DNA of 64,000 nt, from positions 114,261 through 178,260 of the forward strand of contig JADHOC010000008.1 of assembly GCA_016779205.1 (NCBI GenBank), given 5' to 3'. This document shows positions 1-8,084 of this stretch, piece after piece. Numbering within the stretch: the first letter of the stretch is position 1; every line of letters begins with the position of its first letter. The position numbers and the translations under genes are program-made. This stretch comes from Planctomycetota bacterium (GTDB lineage Bacteria; Planctomycetota; UBA1135; GCA-002686595). The notes beneath the pieces are model-generated. The model worked only from the letters and a program-made list of their open reading frames with translations, was not told the DNA's origin and did not search any database.

Positions 1-1008
1 GAAGGGGCTCAGCTCGTCGAGCCCCATGGTGCGCACCGCGATCTTGATGAGCTCCGCGTCGCTCACGCCCAGGGAGCGGCCCTGCTTGGCGAGGTAGTGG
101 CGGCCCGCGTCGAGCAGGACGGCGAGGGGCACGAGCCCGACGATCTCCGAACCCGTGACCCGGATGCCGCGGGCGGCGGCGCGCGTCTCGCAGGCGTCGA
201 AGGCGGCGTGGACCGGCGTGACGGAGAGGTCGGTGAGGTTCATGGAGATCTGCGCGACCCCGTACTCCTCGATGAACCACCCGATGCCCTTGCAGGCCTT
301 GAGCAGGCCGGGCTTCCAGACCGGGTCGCCGTTGGCGTCCCGGACGACCTCGCCGGTGAGGGGGTCCGGCTCGCGCAGGATGCGGCCCTTCTCGCGGACG
401 TCGAAGGCGATGGCATTGGCGCGCCGGGATGAGGTGGTGTTCAGGTTGACGTTGTAGGCCACGAGGAAGTCGCGGGCGCTGACGGCGGTGGCCCCGGTGC
501 GCGGCTGGAACTCGGCGGGGCCGAAGTCAGGCTTCCACTCGTCGGTGCCGACGCGGGCGGCGAGGCCCTCGTACTCACCGGCGCGGACCACCGCGAGGTT
601 GCGGCGCTCGTCACAGAAGGCCGCGTTCTCGTAGCAGTAGATCGTCAGGCCGACCTCCTCGCCCAGGCGCCGGGCAAGGGTCCGCGCGTGCTCGACCGTC
701 TCCTCCATGGTGATGCCCGACACGGGCACGAGGGGGCACACGTCCATGCCGCCGAAGCGCGGGTGCTCCCCGCTGTGGGTCGACATGTCGATGAGCTCCG
801 CGCCGACGCGCGCGGCCTGGACCGCCGCCTCGATCACCGGCTCGGGCTCGCCCACGAAGGTGAACACCGTGCGGTTCGTGGCCTTGCCCGGGTCCACGTC
901 CAGGAGGGTCACGCCGTCCACGGCGCGCACGGCGCTCGAGATGGCCTCGAGGACCGCGGGGTCACGACCCTCCGAGAAATTCGGGACGCATTCGATGAGC
1001 TTGGCCAT
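1..1008 (-). CDS. ftcD: Glutamate formimidoyltransferase (C-terminal part outside window)
   Basis: Transfers the formimino group of N-formimino-L-glutamate to tetrahydrofolate, a late step of histidine breakdown. The minus-strand frame opens with ATG at 1008 and stays open to base 1, giving 336 residues. The N-terminus MAKLIECVPNFSEG is the family's signature start. The segment HSGEHPRFGGMDVCPLVP carries the catalytic histidine at residue 82, the same number as in the mammalian enzyme. Both the N- and C-subdomains of the transferase (about 1-180 and 180-320) are present. The frame still runs at the window edge, so it could be monofunctional or continue into a cyclodeaminase domain. It is divergent from the GNAT gene at 1210 across a 201-base gap in which I see no convincing promoter. 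Confidence 0.93.
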   Translation of the reverse strand, partial: MAKLIECVPNFSEGRDPAVLEAISSAVRAVDGVTLLDVDPGKATNRTVFTFVGEPEPVIEAAVQAARVGAELIDMSTHSGEHPRFGGMDVCPLVPVSGITMEETVEHARTLARRLGEEVGLTIYCYENAAFCDERRNLAVVRAGEYEGLAARVGTDEWKPDFGPAEFQPRTGATAVSARDFLVAYNVNLNTTSSRRANAIAFDVREKGRILREPDPLTGEVVRDANGDPVWKPGLLKACKGIGWFIEEYGVAQISMNLTDLSVTPVHAAFDACETRAAARGIRVTGSEIVGLVPLAVLLDAGRHYLAKQGRSLGVSDAELIKIAVRTMGLDELSPF

Positions 1009-1209
1009 ATGGGGTGATGGGGCGCCGGAGGGGCGCGGTGGAGGGTGCCGGGTAGAGAGCCGAGGAGGGTGCTCGGCGTCGGGGGCGGCCCACGGGAGCG
1101 GGCTGGGCGGACCGTTCTATCAGACCGATCCCGGCGCGTCTCGCGGGTAGGTGCGGTCGAACCGAGTCCCGGACCGCTACCATCTCGGCACGGCAACACC
1201 TGACGACCC

Positions 1210-2295
1210 ATGACCCAGCCTGATTCACCCGCCTCGCCCCGCGCCGCCACCCCGGCGGACCGGGACGCCCAGGCCGCCCTCTTCGACCGCTGCTTCGACC
1301 GGCAGGACGGGGGAGCGGTGCTCCCCTGGCGCTACGACCAGGGGCCCCACGGGGCGGCTCTCACGACCGTGGTCGAGGGCGAGGGGGGGCTCGTGGCGAG
1401 CTACGCCTGCGGACCCCGGCGGCTCGCGGGGGACGCCGAGGTGCTCGTGGGCGAGACCGGCGACGTCATGACGGCCCCCGAGGCCCGCGGCGGCGGCCTC
1501 TTCTCCGGCCTCGACCGGGCGACCATGGCGTCCGCGCGAGAGGCCGGCTGGCCCGTGGTCTTCGGGCTCCCGAACCGGGCCTCGGCGCACATCTTCGTCC
1601 GGGACCTCGGCTGGGAGGAGGTGGGCCAGCTGCGGCCGTGGACGTTCGTGCTGGTGAGCGACGCGGGGGCCCGCGCCGAGCGCATGAAGGTCAGCCGCCT
1701 CGCCGCCGCGACGGTGCCCTGGACGGCGTGGCGCGGCACCATGGCCCGGGGCCGGCTGCGCAAGCGCTTCTTCGCGAAGTGCAACGTCGTGCCCATCGCG
1801 CGCTTCAAGCCCGAGGCAGACGCCGTGGCGGACACCGTGGCCGCGCGCCACCCCTGGTTCATCCGGCGGGACCACGAGTACATGAACTGGCGCTTCGTCG
1901 ACGCGCCCTCCGGCCGCTTCCGGTGCCACGGGGTCTATCAGCCCGACGGCTCCATGTGCGGCTGGTGCGTGGTGCAGCTCCCCGAGCGCGGCGAGACCGC
2001 CGGCTATGTGGTGGACCTCGTGGCGGTGGATGACGTCGCCTTCGCGGCCGCCCTGGAGGCGGGCCTCGGGCACCTGCGCAAGGCGGGCGCCTCGGTGGCG
2101 CGGGCCCACGCGGTGGTGGGGTCGGGCTGGGAGCGCGAGCTCAAGGCCTCGGGCTTCCGTCCCTCCAAGGCCGAGGACGTGCGCCCCATCATCCTCCACG
2201 TCCTCGACGACGCCCACCCGATCACCCCGGTGGCGCGGCAGCCCGCCAGGTGGTTCTGGACCGACGCCGACCGTGACGCGGAGCTGATCGGCTGA
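1210..2295 (+). CDS. GNAT-family N-acyltransferase
   Basis: A 361-residue soluble protein with a GNAT fold. The acyl-CoA-binding segment is seen at about residues 89-100 (APEARGGGLFSG, the loose R-x-x-G-x-G/A loop), followed by a helix. A second half follows (about 180-330) of the sort found in two-domain GNAT proteins of polysaccharide loci. There is no signal peptide. It is 10 bases upstream of a polysaccharide deacetylase on the same strand, so the two are probably co-transcribed. Acylation of a sugar or lipid precursor in the cytoplasm is a reasonable guess, but the substrate cannot be read from the sequence. Confidence 0.78.
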   Translation: MTQPDSPASPRAATPADRDAQAALFDRCFDRQDGGAVLPWRYDQGPHGAALTTVVEGEGGLVASYACGPRRLAGDAEVLVGETGDVMTAPEARGGGLFSGLDRATMASAREAGWPVVFGLPNRASAHIFVRDLGWEEVGQLRPWTFVLVSDAGARAERMKVSRLAAATVPWTAWRGTMARGRLRKRFFAKCNVVPIARFKPEADAVADTVAARHPWFIRRDHEYMNWRFVDAPSGRFRCHGVYQPDGSMCGWCVVQLPERGETAGYVVDLVAVDDVAFAAALEAGLGHLRKAGASVARAHAVVGSGWERELKASGFRPSKAEDVRPIILHVLDDAHPITPVARQPARWFWTDADRDAELIG

Positions 2296-2305
2296 GGCCG
2301 GCGCC

Positions 2306-3391
2306 GTGGGGCTCAAGCACCGCATCAAGTCGGGCCTGCGGGGCCTGTACGCCCGCGCCCTCTGGGGCTCGGGGCTGCATCGGCTCGTGGACCGGCTCTC
2401 CCGGCCGCGGCTGCTCGTGCTCTACGGTCATTGCGTCGACCAGCCGGCCACCAACGGGTCCCTCGACGCCGACATGAAGATCAGCGGCGGGCGGCTGGGG
2501 GAGATCCTCGGCGCGCTCGGGCGCAGCCACGACCTCGTGACCCTCGGCGAAGGCCTCCAGCGGCTCCGTTCCGGCGACGCCCGGCGCTCCATGGTCGCGC
2601 TGACCATGGACGACGGCTACCGCGACAACCTCCACGACCTCGTCCCGCTCCTGGAGCGGACCGGGGGGCGGGCCACGGTCTTCCTGGAGGGCGGCGCCGT
2701 CGCTGCGCGCGAGCTCCCCTGGCTCCACGCCCTGGGCTGGCTGGTCGGCCGCGTCGGGGCGGAGGAGGCCGCGACCCGGGTCGCCTCCCGGCTCGGCGAC
2801 GCCCCGGGGTCGCCCGCGGGGGTCACCGAAGCTGGCGCCCTCAAGCGCAGGCTCAAGTACGAGGCGGACCCCGGGCCCAGGGACGCCGCCCTCGCGGCGC
2901 TCGTGCAGGAGGAGGGCGGCGACCCCGCGGAGATCGTGGACGCCCTGTACCTCTCCCACGAGGAGGCTCGCGCCCTCGCCGCGGCCGGTCCCGTGGAGGT
3001 CGGCGGTCACACGGCCCATCACCCCGTGCTCTCGCGGCTGGACGCGGCGGGTCAGGAGGAGGAGATCGCGGGCGGCGCGGCGCTCCTCCGGGACCTCTTC
3101 GGGGAGGAGACGCCCGCCGCGGGGGCGGCGCCCCTGGGGTCCTCGGGCCACGTCTTCGCCTACCCCTACGGTCGGCGCTGGGACTTCGACGACCGGAGCC
3201 CCTCGGCGGTGCGTGCTGCGGGTTACGCCTGCGCCGTGACGACGCACGCCGGCGTCAACCACGCCACGACCGACCCCTACCGGCTGAAGCGCTGGCCGAT
3301 CCACGACGGGACCCGCCTGCACGAGGTGGGCACCGAGGCCTCCGGCGGCTTCGAGCTCCTCCGCCGCCTGGGGATCGACCTCGTGGAGTGA
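2306..3391 (+). CDS. Polysaccharide deacetylase (NodB/CE4-type)
   Basis: A 361-residue carbohydrate esterase 4 type protein that would remove N- or O-acetyl groups from a polysaccharide. The first NodB motif is TMDDGY at residues 100-105, with D102 the likely base and D103 a metal ligand. The second motif is HTAHHP at 235-240, supplying the two metal-binding histidines. A YPYGRRWDF segment near residue 290 matches the later motif region. The start is GTG at 2306, 10 bases after the GNAT stop, and no clear signal peptide is seen. The long insert between motifs 1 and 2 resembles deacetylases of exopolysaccharide loci. The substrate is unknown. Confidence 0.88.
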   Translation: MGLKHRIKSGLRGLYARALWGSGLHRLVDRLSRPRLLVLYGHCVDQPATNGSLDADMKISGGRLGEILGALGRSHDLVTLGEGLQRLRSGDARRSMVALTMDDGYRDNLHDLVPLLERTGGRATVFLEGGAVAARELPWLHALGWLVGRVGAEEAATRVASRLGDAPGSPAGVTEAGALKRRLKYEADPGPRDAALAALVQEEGGDPAEIVDALYLSHEEARALAAAGPVEVGGHTAHHPVLSRLDAAGQEEEIAGGAALLRDLFGEETPAAGAAPLGSSGHVFAYPYGRRWDFDDRSPSAVRAAGYACAVTTHAGVNHATTDPYRLKRWPIHDGTRLHEVGTEASGGFELLRRLGIDLVE

Positions 3392-3437
3392 GGCCCCGTG
3401 GGGTTAGATACCGCGGAGTGGGGCCCCGCGGCGCCCC

Positions 3438-3566
3438 TCAGTGGGTCTCGTACCCGGTGGGGCCGGAGTAGGCCCCGCCGCCCGAGGTGTAGAGGTAGAC
3501 GGCCACGGCGACGAAGATGGCCACGGGGACGGCGATCCAGATCCAGTTCTCGCGAAGGAAGCGCAT
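3438..3566 (-). CDS. Small single-span membrane protein, 42 residues
   Basis: A tiny frame, ATG at 3566 to TGA at 3438. It starts MRFLRENWIWIAVPVAIF, continues as one hydrophobic span (about residues 8-26) and ends in a short Gly/Ser/Tyr-rich polar tail. The form (basic N-terminus with aromatic residues, one span, short tail) is that of the small membrane proteins often placed beside SGNH hydrolases and carbamoyltransferases. It lies between two genes of that locus and is divergent from the SGNH gene at 3640. No strong ribosome-binding site is visible. Function is unknown. It could act as a small membrane anchor or partner of the adjacent esterase. Confidence 0.6.
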   Translation of the reverse strand: MRFLRENWIWIAVPVAIFVAVAVYLYTSGGGAYSGPTGYETH

Positions 3567-3598
3567 GGTGAGGGGGTCTCGGTGAGAGCCACCACAGT

Positions 3599-3631
3599 AT
3601 CCCCGGCTCGGGCGCCTGGTGGGGATACACT
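3599..3631. promoter_or_regulatory. Paired divergent -10-like elements in an inverted repeat
   Basis: TATCCCC at 3599-3605 and GGGGATA at 3621-3627 form an inverted repeat with a 15-base centre. The right arm continues as TACACT (3626-3631), 8 bases before the SGNH start at 3640. The left arm read on the minus strand gives GGGGATACTGT, facing the 42-residue gene. This looks like back-to-back promoters, or one operator serving both. No good -35 hexamer is seen. Confidence 0.3.
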
Positions 3632-3639
3632 CCTGGCAG

Positions 3640-4764
3640 ATGAAGCGGATCCTGTCTCGACTTGCCCTCTCCGCGGGGGTCTTTCTCGCCCTGCTCGGTG
3701 GAACGGAAGTGGTGCTGCGCGCCCAGGGCTATGGGGCCATCCCCTCCGTGTGGTTCGACCCGGAGGTCGGCACGCGCTTCCACCCCGGCCAGACCCGCCA
3801 GATCCTCGCCGCAGGCGGCGTCTTCATGCATTCGGCCGAGATCAACGACCTCGGCTTCCGCGGCCAACTGCCGGACCCCGAGCTCGATGGCGACGGCGGC
3901 CTGCGCGTGGTCTGCCTGGGCGACTCGTTCACCTTTGGCTGGGGCGTCGAGGACGCAGACACCTACCCCGTTCAGCTTGAGGCTGCCCTCGAGGAGGTCC
4001 TGGCGGCCCGCGTGGCCGGTGATACGGCGCACTCCGGGCCGCGGCGGAGCCCCGTCGGCGCGGAGGTGCTGAACGTCGGGCTGCCCGGCTATAACACCTG
4101 GCAGGAGCATCGGCTCTACGAGAAGCTCGTTCGACCGATGGCTCCGGATGTGGTCGTCCTCGGCTGGTACCTGAACGACCTCGACCCGCTGAGCTACGGG
4201 GTGACCGGCACCCTGGCGCCCCTTGACCACCCGCTGGCGGGCACGGCGCTGCTGGACTACTGGGTTCGGAAGCTGCGCAAGAAGTACCCCAGGTTCGAGT
4301 TCGAGGGCTTCGACCAGGCGGCCGCCCAGGAGATCAAGCCCTACTACGACCAGAACCGGCCGCTGGTGGAGCACAACAGCGGGCACCCCGAGGCGCGCCC
4401 CTACGTGGAGCGCAACCTCGCGGACCTCGGCGCGCTGCTCGACGACATCAAGGCAGACGGGGTGACGCCCGTCCTGACCATCTTCCCGTCGGTGGGCCAG
4501 GTCGACGCCCTGAAGGCGGCGCGGGCGGACAAGCCCGCCGCGGAGTACGAGGCGGACCTCGCCATCATCGCTCGCATCCAGCGCGACCTGACCGAGTTCG
4601 CGGGGCCCAAGGGGGTCGCCGTCGTGGACCTCCTCGTGCCCTTCATGGACAGCGACGTCAGGCCCTACGGTGAGGTGGACCAGAGCCACCCCAGCGTGCA
4701 CGGGTACGGCATCGCCGCGTGGGCCGTGCTCGAGGCGCTCGTGGCGGGCGGCCTGCTCGACTGA
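3640..4764 (+). CDS. SGNH/GDSL-type hydrolase, exported or membrane-anchored
   Basis: A 374-residue esterase-like protein. Residues 1-28 form an N-terminal hydrophobic anchor or signal. Block I is GDSFTFG (94-100, nucleophile S96). The block III region has WYLND (N179). The C-terminal DQSHPS gives the Asp-His pair D347/H350, so the full SGNH set is present. Family members add or remove acyl groups on surface sugars. I use the ATG at 3640 rather than a GTG at 3619 because a -10-like TACACT ends 8 bases before this ATG. It converges, 3 bases apart, with the last gene of the carbamoyltransferase operon, and belongs to the same surface-glycan neighbourhood. The substrate is unknown. Confidence 0.85.
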   Translation: MKRILSRLALSAGVFLALLGGTEVVLRAQGYGAIPSVWFDPEVGTRFHPGQTRQILAAGGVFMHSAEINDLGFRGQLPDPELDGDGGLRVVCLGDSFTFGWGVEDADTYPVQLEAALEEVLAARVAGDTAHSGPRRSPVGAEVLNVGLPGYNTWQEHRLYEKLVRPMAPDVVVLGWYLNDLDPLSYGVTGTLAPLDHPLAGTALLDYWVRKLRKKYPRFEFEGFDQAAAQEIKPYYDQNRPLVEHNSGHPEARPYVERNLADLGALLDDIKADGVTPVLTIFPSVGQVDALKAARADKPAAEYEADLAIIARIQRDLTEFAGPKGVAVVDLLVPFMDSDVRPYGEVDQSHPSVHGYGIAAWAVLEALVAGGLLD

Positions 4765-4767
4765 CCG

Positions 4768-5103
4768 TCAGCGCGGCCGCAGGAGCGAGCCGTGCATGCG
4801 CGTGACGAACTCACGCGCCTCGTCCGAGCCGGCGTCCAGGTGCGCGGTGAGCTCCTCCAGGGGCCGCGACTCCCAGTAGCCGCGCAGGATCAGCGCGTGC
4901 ATGGCGCGGACCTGGGCTCGGGGGGCCTCCGCGGTCCGGGCCCGCTCCAGGAGCTCGTCGGTGGTGGGGGCACCCCGGAGCCCGAGGCCCACGGTCGCGG
5001 CGGCCGCCAGGCCGAGGGCGCCTGCGAGGAGCCACTGCGCGGCGCCCTCGCCGGGCGGGGCCTCCGGGCTGGCCGGAGGGGGGACGTGTTCGGGGGCGGC
5101 CAT
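4768..5103 (-). CDS. Small membrane protein with helical C-terminal domain
   Basis: An unrecognised 111-residue protein. A proline-rich N-terminus is followed by one membrane span (about residues 24-42) and a helical tail (TTDELLERARTAEAPRAQ, then RAMHALILRGYW) that resembles a single HEAT/TPR-like helix pair. Its ATG overlaps the stop of the upstream glycosyltransferase in an ATGA at 5103-5100, so it is translationally coupled and ends the six-gene minus-strand operon. A scaffold for the two GT-C enzymes before it is possible. No function can be assigned. Confidence 0.7.
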   Translation of the reverse strand: MAAPEHVPPPASPEAPPGEGAAQWLLAGALGLAAAATVGLGLRGAPTTDELLERARTAEAPRAQVRAMHALILRGYWESRPLEELTAHLDAGSDEAREFVTRMHGSLLRPR

Positions 5104-6596
5104 CAGAGCTTCTCCAGGGAGGCGAGGGTCGGGCCGATGGCGAGGGTCCAGCTCCACAGGAGCAGCCCGATCACCGCCACGAACAGGGCGCGACGGAGGA
5201 GCCCCCGGAGCGGCGGACGCCGCAGGCTGGCGAGGGCCGCGGCGGCGGGGACGATCAGGAGCGCCTCGCCGGGCGCGCGGAAGCGCGACATGGCGACCAC
5301 CAGGGCCAGGGGCGCCGTGGCGGCGCAGGCCGCGCACAGGAGCCCTGCCGCGCCCGGGTAGAGCGGCACAAGGATCGCGCCGTAGGCGGCGAGCAGGGCC
5401 AGCGCCACGACCATGGCGATGGAGATCAGGGTCAGCGGGATGCTGAAGGGCCGCGAGGTGAGGACGCTGCAGTAGCCGCCCGTGGCCTTGATCCCCGACG
5501 CCGCGGGGTCAGGGGGCGGCATGCGCAGGTAGCGTGTCATGTAGGAGAGCGGCGTGAGCAGGTCCGCGACCTTGACGGCCCGCGTGCGCAGGAAGAACCC
5601 GGGGTGCGCCGCGATGAAGGCGCGCCCGGTGGCGACCGCGACCCGGTTCCGCTCGGCCACGTCCGGGAGGAACTGGAAGGGCCACTGCTCCACGCCCGGA
5701 GGAGGCGTGAGGAGGCCCGCGCGGAGCGCCGCGCCGGGGACGCCGGCCTCAGGGACCTCGAGTCCCACGTGGTCGAAGTTGATGTAGTCGCGGTTCCACC
5801 CCATGTAGGCGTTCAGGCCCGCCGTGCGCCCGAGGAGCTGGAAGGACCCCTGGTCCGCGCTGGCCCGGGCGGACCAGGGGGCGATGGTCATGGCCGCAGC
5901 GCAGGCGAAGAGGGCCGTCCGGCGGAGCCCCGCCGACCAGCGCGCGGCGCCGCCAGAGGCTCCGGGGCGGCCGAGGGCGACGACGCCCCAGAGCGAGAGG
6001 GTCCCGAGCCAGAAGAGGCACGCCTCCTTCGTCAGGCACGCGAGGCCGACGGCGAACCCCGCGGCCACGAGGGCGGCCGTGGCGCGGCGCCCGCGGAGCT
6101 CACCGATGGCCACCGCCAGGAGCAGGGTGCAGGCCGGGAGCAAGAGGGCGATGGCGAGCCCCTCGCTGAGGAGCACGTGGGCGAAGGGGACGAGGGGGAG
6201 GTAGAGCGCGGCGATCCAGCCGGCGCGGCGCCCCGCGCGCTCGGAGTGAGCACGGGTGGCGAGGGCCATGAGCCACGCGCAGGACCACACCGACAGGACC
6301 GTCAACACCACCCGCGCGGCGGTCTCTCCCGCGTCCCCGAAGAGGGTCACGCAGCCGGCGATCAGGGCCGGGTGCAGGGGCGGCCACTGCCCGGTGTAGG
6401 CGCCCAGCTCCGACCAGGCGCGGCCGAGGCCCACGTAGGCCGGCTCGTCCCCCCGGAAGGCGCCGCCCACGGCGGACATGAGCCAGAGCCCCCGGAGCAG
6501 CGCCGCGCACAGGAGCGGGGCGAGCCACCCGGTGGGGAGCCAGCGGCCGAGGACGGGCGGGCCGGCGGCGTGTTCGATGGTGGGTCGGGGCCTCAT
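5103..6596 (-). CDS. GT-C family membrane glycosyltransferase (ArnT/PMT-like)
   Basis: A 497-residue multispan membrane protein. It begins with one hydrophobic span and then a short loop with the acidic pair D50-E51 (FRGDEPAYV), the hallmark first-loop motif of GT-C enzymes that use polyprenyl-phosphate sugars. About ten further spans follow, and the C-terminus lies within the last span. The longer upstream frame is out-of-register shadow, so the ATG at 6596 is used. It is 29 bases after its paralogue at 6626-8041 and ATGA-coupled to the small gene after it. It would transfer a sugar from a lipid carrier at the outer face of the inner membrane. The acceptor is unknown. Confidence 0.85.
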   Translation of the reverse strand: MRPRPTIEHAAGPPVLGRWLPTGWLAPLLCAALLRGLWLMSAVGGAFRGDEPAYVGLGRAWSELGAYTGQWPPLHPALIAGCVTLFGDAGETAARVVLTVLSVWSCAWLMALATRAHSERAGRRAGWIAALYLPLVPFAHVLLSEGLAIALLLPACTLLLAVAIGELRGRRATAALVAAGFAVGLACLTKEACLFWLGTLSLWGVVALGRPGASGGAARWSAGLRRTALFACAAAMTIAPWSARASADQGSFQLLGRTAGLNAYMGWNRDYINFDHVGLEVPEAGVPGAALRAGLLTPPPGVEQWPFQFLPDVAERNRVAVATGRAFIAAHPGFFLRTRAVKVADLLTPLSYMTRYLRMPPPDPAASGIKATGGYCSVLTSRPFSIPLTLISIAMVVALALLAAYGAILVPLYPGAAGLLCAACAATAPLALVVAMSRFRAPGEALLIVPAAAALASLRRPPLRGLLRRALFVAVIGLLLWSWTLAIGPTLASLEKL

Positions 6597-6625
6597 CGTT
6601 CGGGGCAACCTACACGAAGCCGCGC

Positions 6626-8041
6626 TCAGCGCAGCGCAGAGAGCGTCCGTTGAACGGGCTCGAGGGAGGGAATCCAGAGGAGGATCAGGCCCGCACCCGC
6701 GAGCGCGGCGAGCCTGGCGCCGGGACGCCGGTCCCCTTCGCGCGTGCCCGCGATGGCGAGGGCGGCGAAGGCGATGAGCAGTGGGAGCGCCGGCAGTCGG
6801 TAGCGGGTCAGGCCGTTCACCAGCGCGGACGCGAGGACGCCGGCGCAGACCGAGAGGAGGAGGCCGCGGTGGGCGTCGCTGGCCACCATGGCGGTGGCGC
6901 CGCGCAGGGCGGCCAGGAGCAGCAGGGGGACCATGAGCACGGCCAGCGCGGCGAACAGCCACCGCGACCACCCGCTGGCCAGGGGCGCGCCGGGGTCCGC
7001 GAGGCGCAGGCTCCTCACCGGGAAGGAGAGTGGGGAGAGCAGGTCCACGAGCTCGACGGCGCGGCTCCGGAGGAAGTACAGCGGGTGTCGGGCGGCGAAG
7101 CCCAGCCCGGAGGCGACGTTGGCGCGCGCCCGGGCGGCGGGGGGCCCCTCGGCAGCGGGCGCCCAGGGCTCCGGCGCCGGGCCGCGGATCGCAGCGCGCA
7201 GGGCGCCGGGGGCGCGGGCGGGGTCGTCGCCCAGTCCGGCGAGGTCGTAGTTGACGTCGTGGGCGTTCAGTCCGACGTGGGCGCTCCCGCCGGTGGAGAT
7301 CGCGACCGGCACCAGCGCTCCGTGGACGGAGGCGTTACGTAGGGTCCAAGGCAGGATCGTCGCGAGGGTGCACGCCACCAGGGTCAGCGCGGGCCGGACT
7401 TGCAGGTGGAGGCCGGGGGCGCCGGGTCGCAGGGCCCAGAGGGCGAGGAAGGGGAGGAAGAGGAGCGTGCTCTCCCGCACGAGGGTCGAGAGCCCGAGCA
7501 GCACGCCGGCCGCGACGAGGCGCCGGGGTCCGGTCGCCTCCTGCGGCTCGGCCCACGCTCCCTGCGACTCAGCCCACCGGGCGAGGAGCGCGAGGGCCGG
7601 GGTGAAGAGCGCGAGGTGGACCGGCTCGGAGAAGAGGAGCCCGCTGTAGCCCGCGAGGGGCAGGTAGAGGGCCGCGATCCAGGCGGCGAGGACGCCGTTC
7701 GCGCGTCCGCCGACGGTGGCGCCCACGACGCCCACCCAGCCCACGGTCCAGGTCCCCAGGAGCACCTGGAGCCCGCGGAGCGCCGCGCTGGTGGCCTCGC
7801 CGAAGATGGCGCCGAGGGCGGCGATCAGGGCGGGGTACCCGGGAGCCCAGATGCCGTCGTAGCTGCCCTCGAGGCGCAGGCGCTCGCCGAGGAGGAGGTA
7901 GGCACGCTCGTCACCGACGGGCTCGGTGCCGGCGAAGGCCAGGGCCACGGCGGCCCGGACCGCGGCGGCCACCAGCAGCGACGGAATCAGCGCGCGCCAC
8001 AGGGGCCCCTGCTCTCCGTCGTCCTCTGAACTGGCGGTCAT
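6626..8041 (-). CDS. GT-C family membrane glycosyltransferase, paralogue of the next gene
   Basis: A 471-residue multispan protein with the same plan as the protein at 5103-6596. A first span is followed by PVGDERAYLL, with the acidic pair D44-E45. A run of hydrophobic helices follows, with a long loop (about 230-330) before a conserved segment RSRAVELVDLLSPLSF that closely matches RTRAVKVADLLTPLSY in the paralogue. The tandem pair therefore arose by duplication. The start ATG at 8041 lies 43 bases after the SGNH-DUF5989 gene. The role is presumably sequential addition of two sugars from polyprenyl-phosphate donors. Donor and acceptor are unknown. Confidence 0.85.
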   Translation of the reverse strand: MTASSEDDGEQGPLWRALIPSLLVAAAVRAAVALAFAGTEPVGDERAYLLLGERLRLEGSYDGIWAPGYPALIAALGAIFGEATSAALRGLQVLLGTWTVGWVGVVGATVGGRANGVLAAWIAALYLPLAGYSGLLFSEPVHLALFTPALALLARWAESQGAWAEPQEATGPRRLVAAGVLLGLSTLVRESTLLFLPFLALWALRPGAPGLHLQVRPALTLVACTLATILPWTLRNASVHGALVPVAISTGGSAHVGLNAHDVNYDLAGLGDDPARAPGALRAAIRGPAPEPWAPAAEGPPAARARANVASGLGFAARHPLYFLRSRAVELVDLLSPLSFPVRSLRLADPGAPLASGWSRWLFAALAVLMVPLLLLAALRGATAMVASDAHRGLLLSVCAGVLASALVNGLTRYRLPALPLLIAFAALAIAGTREGDRRPGARLAALAGAGLILLWIPSLEPVQRTLSALR

Positions 8042-8084
8042 CGGTGGGGTCGGCGCCGGTCGGACGATCGAGGGGGCCTTCGGA

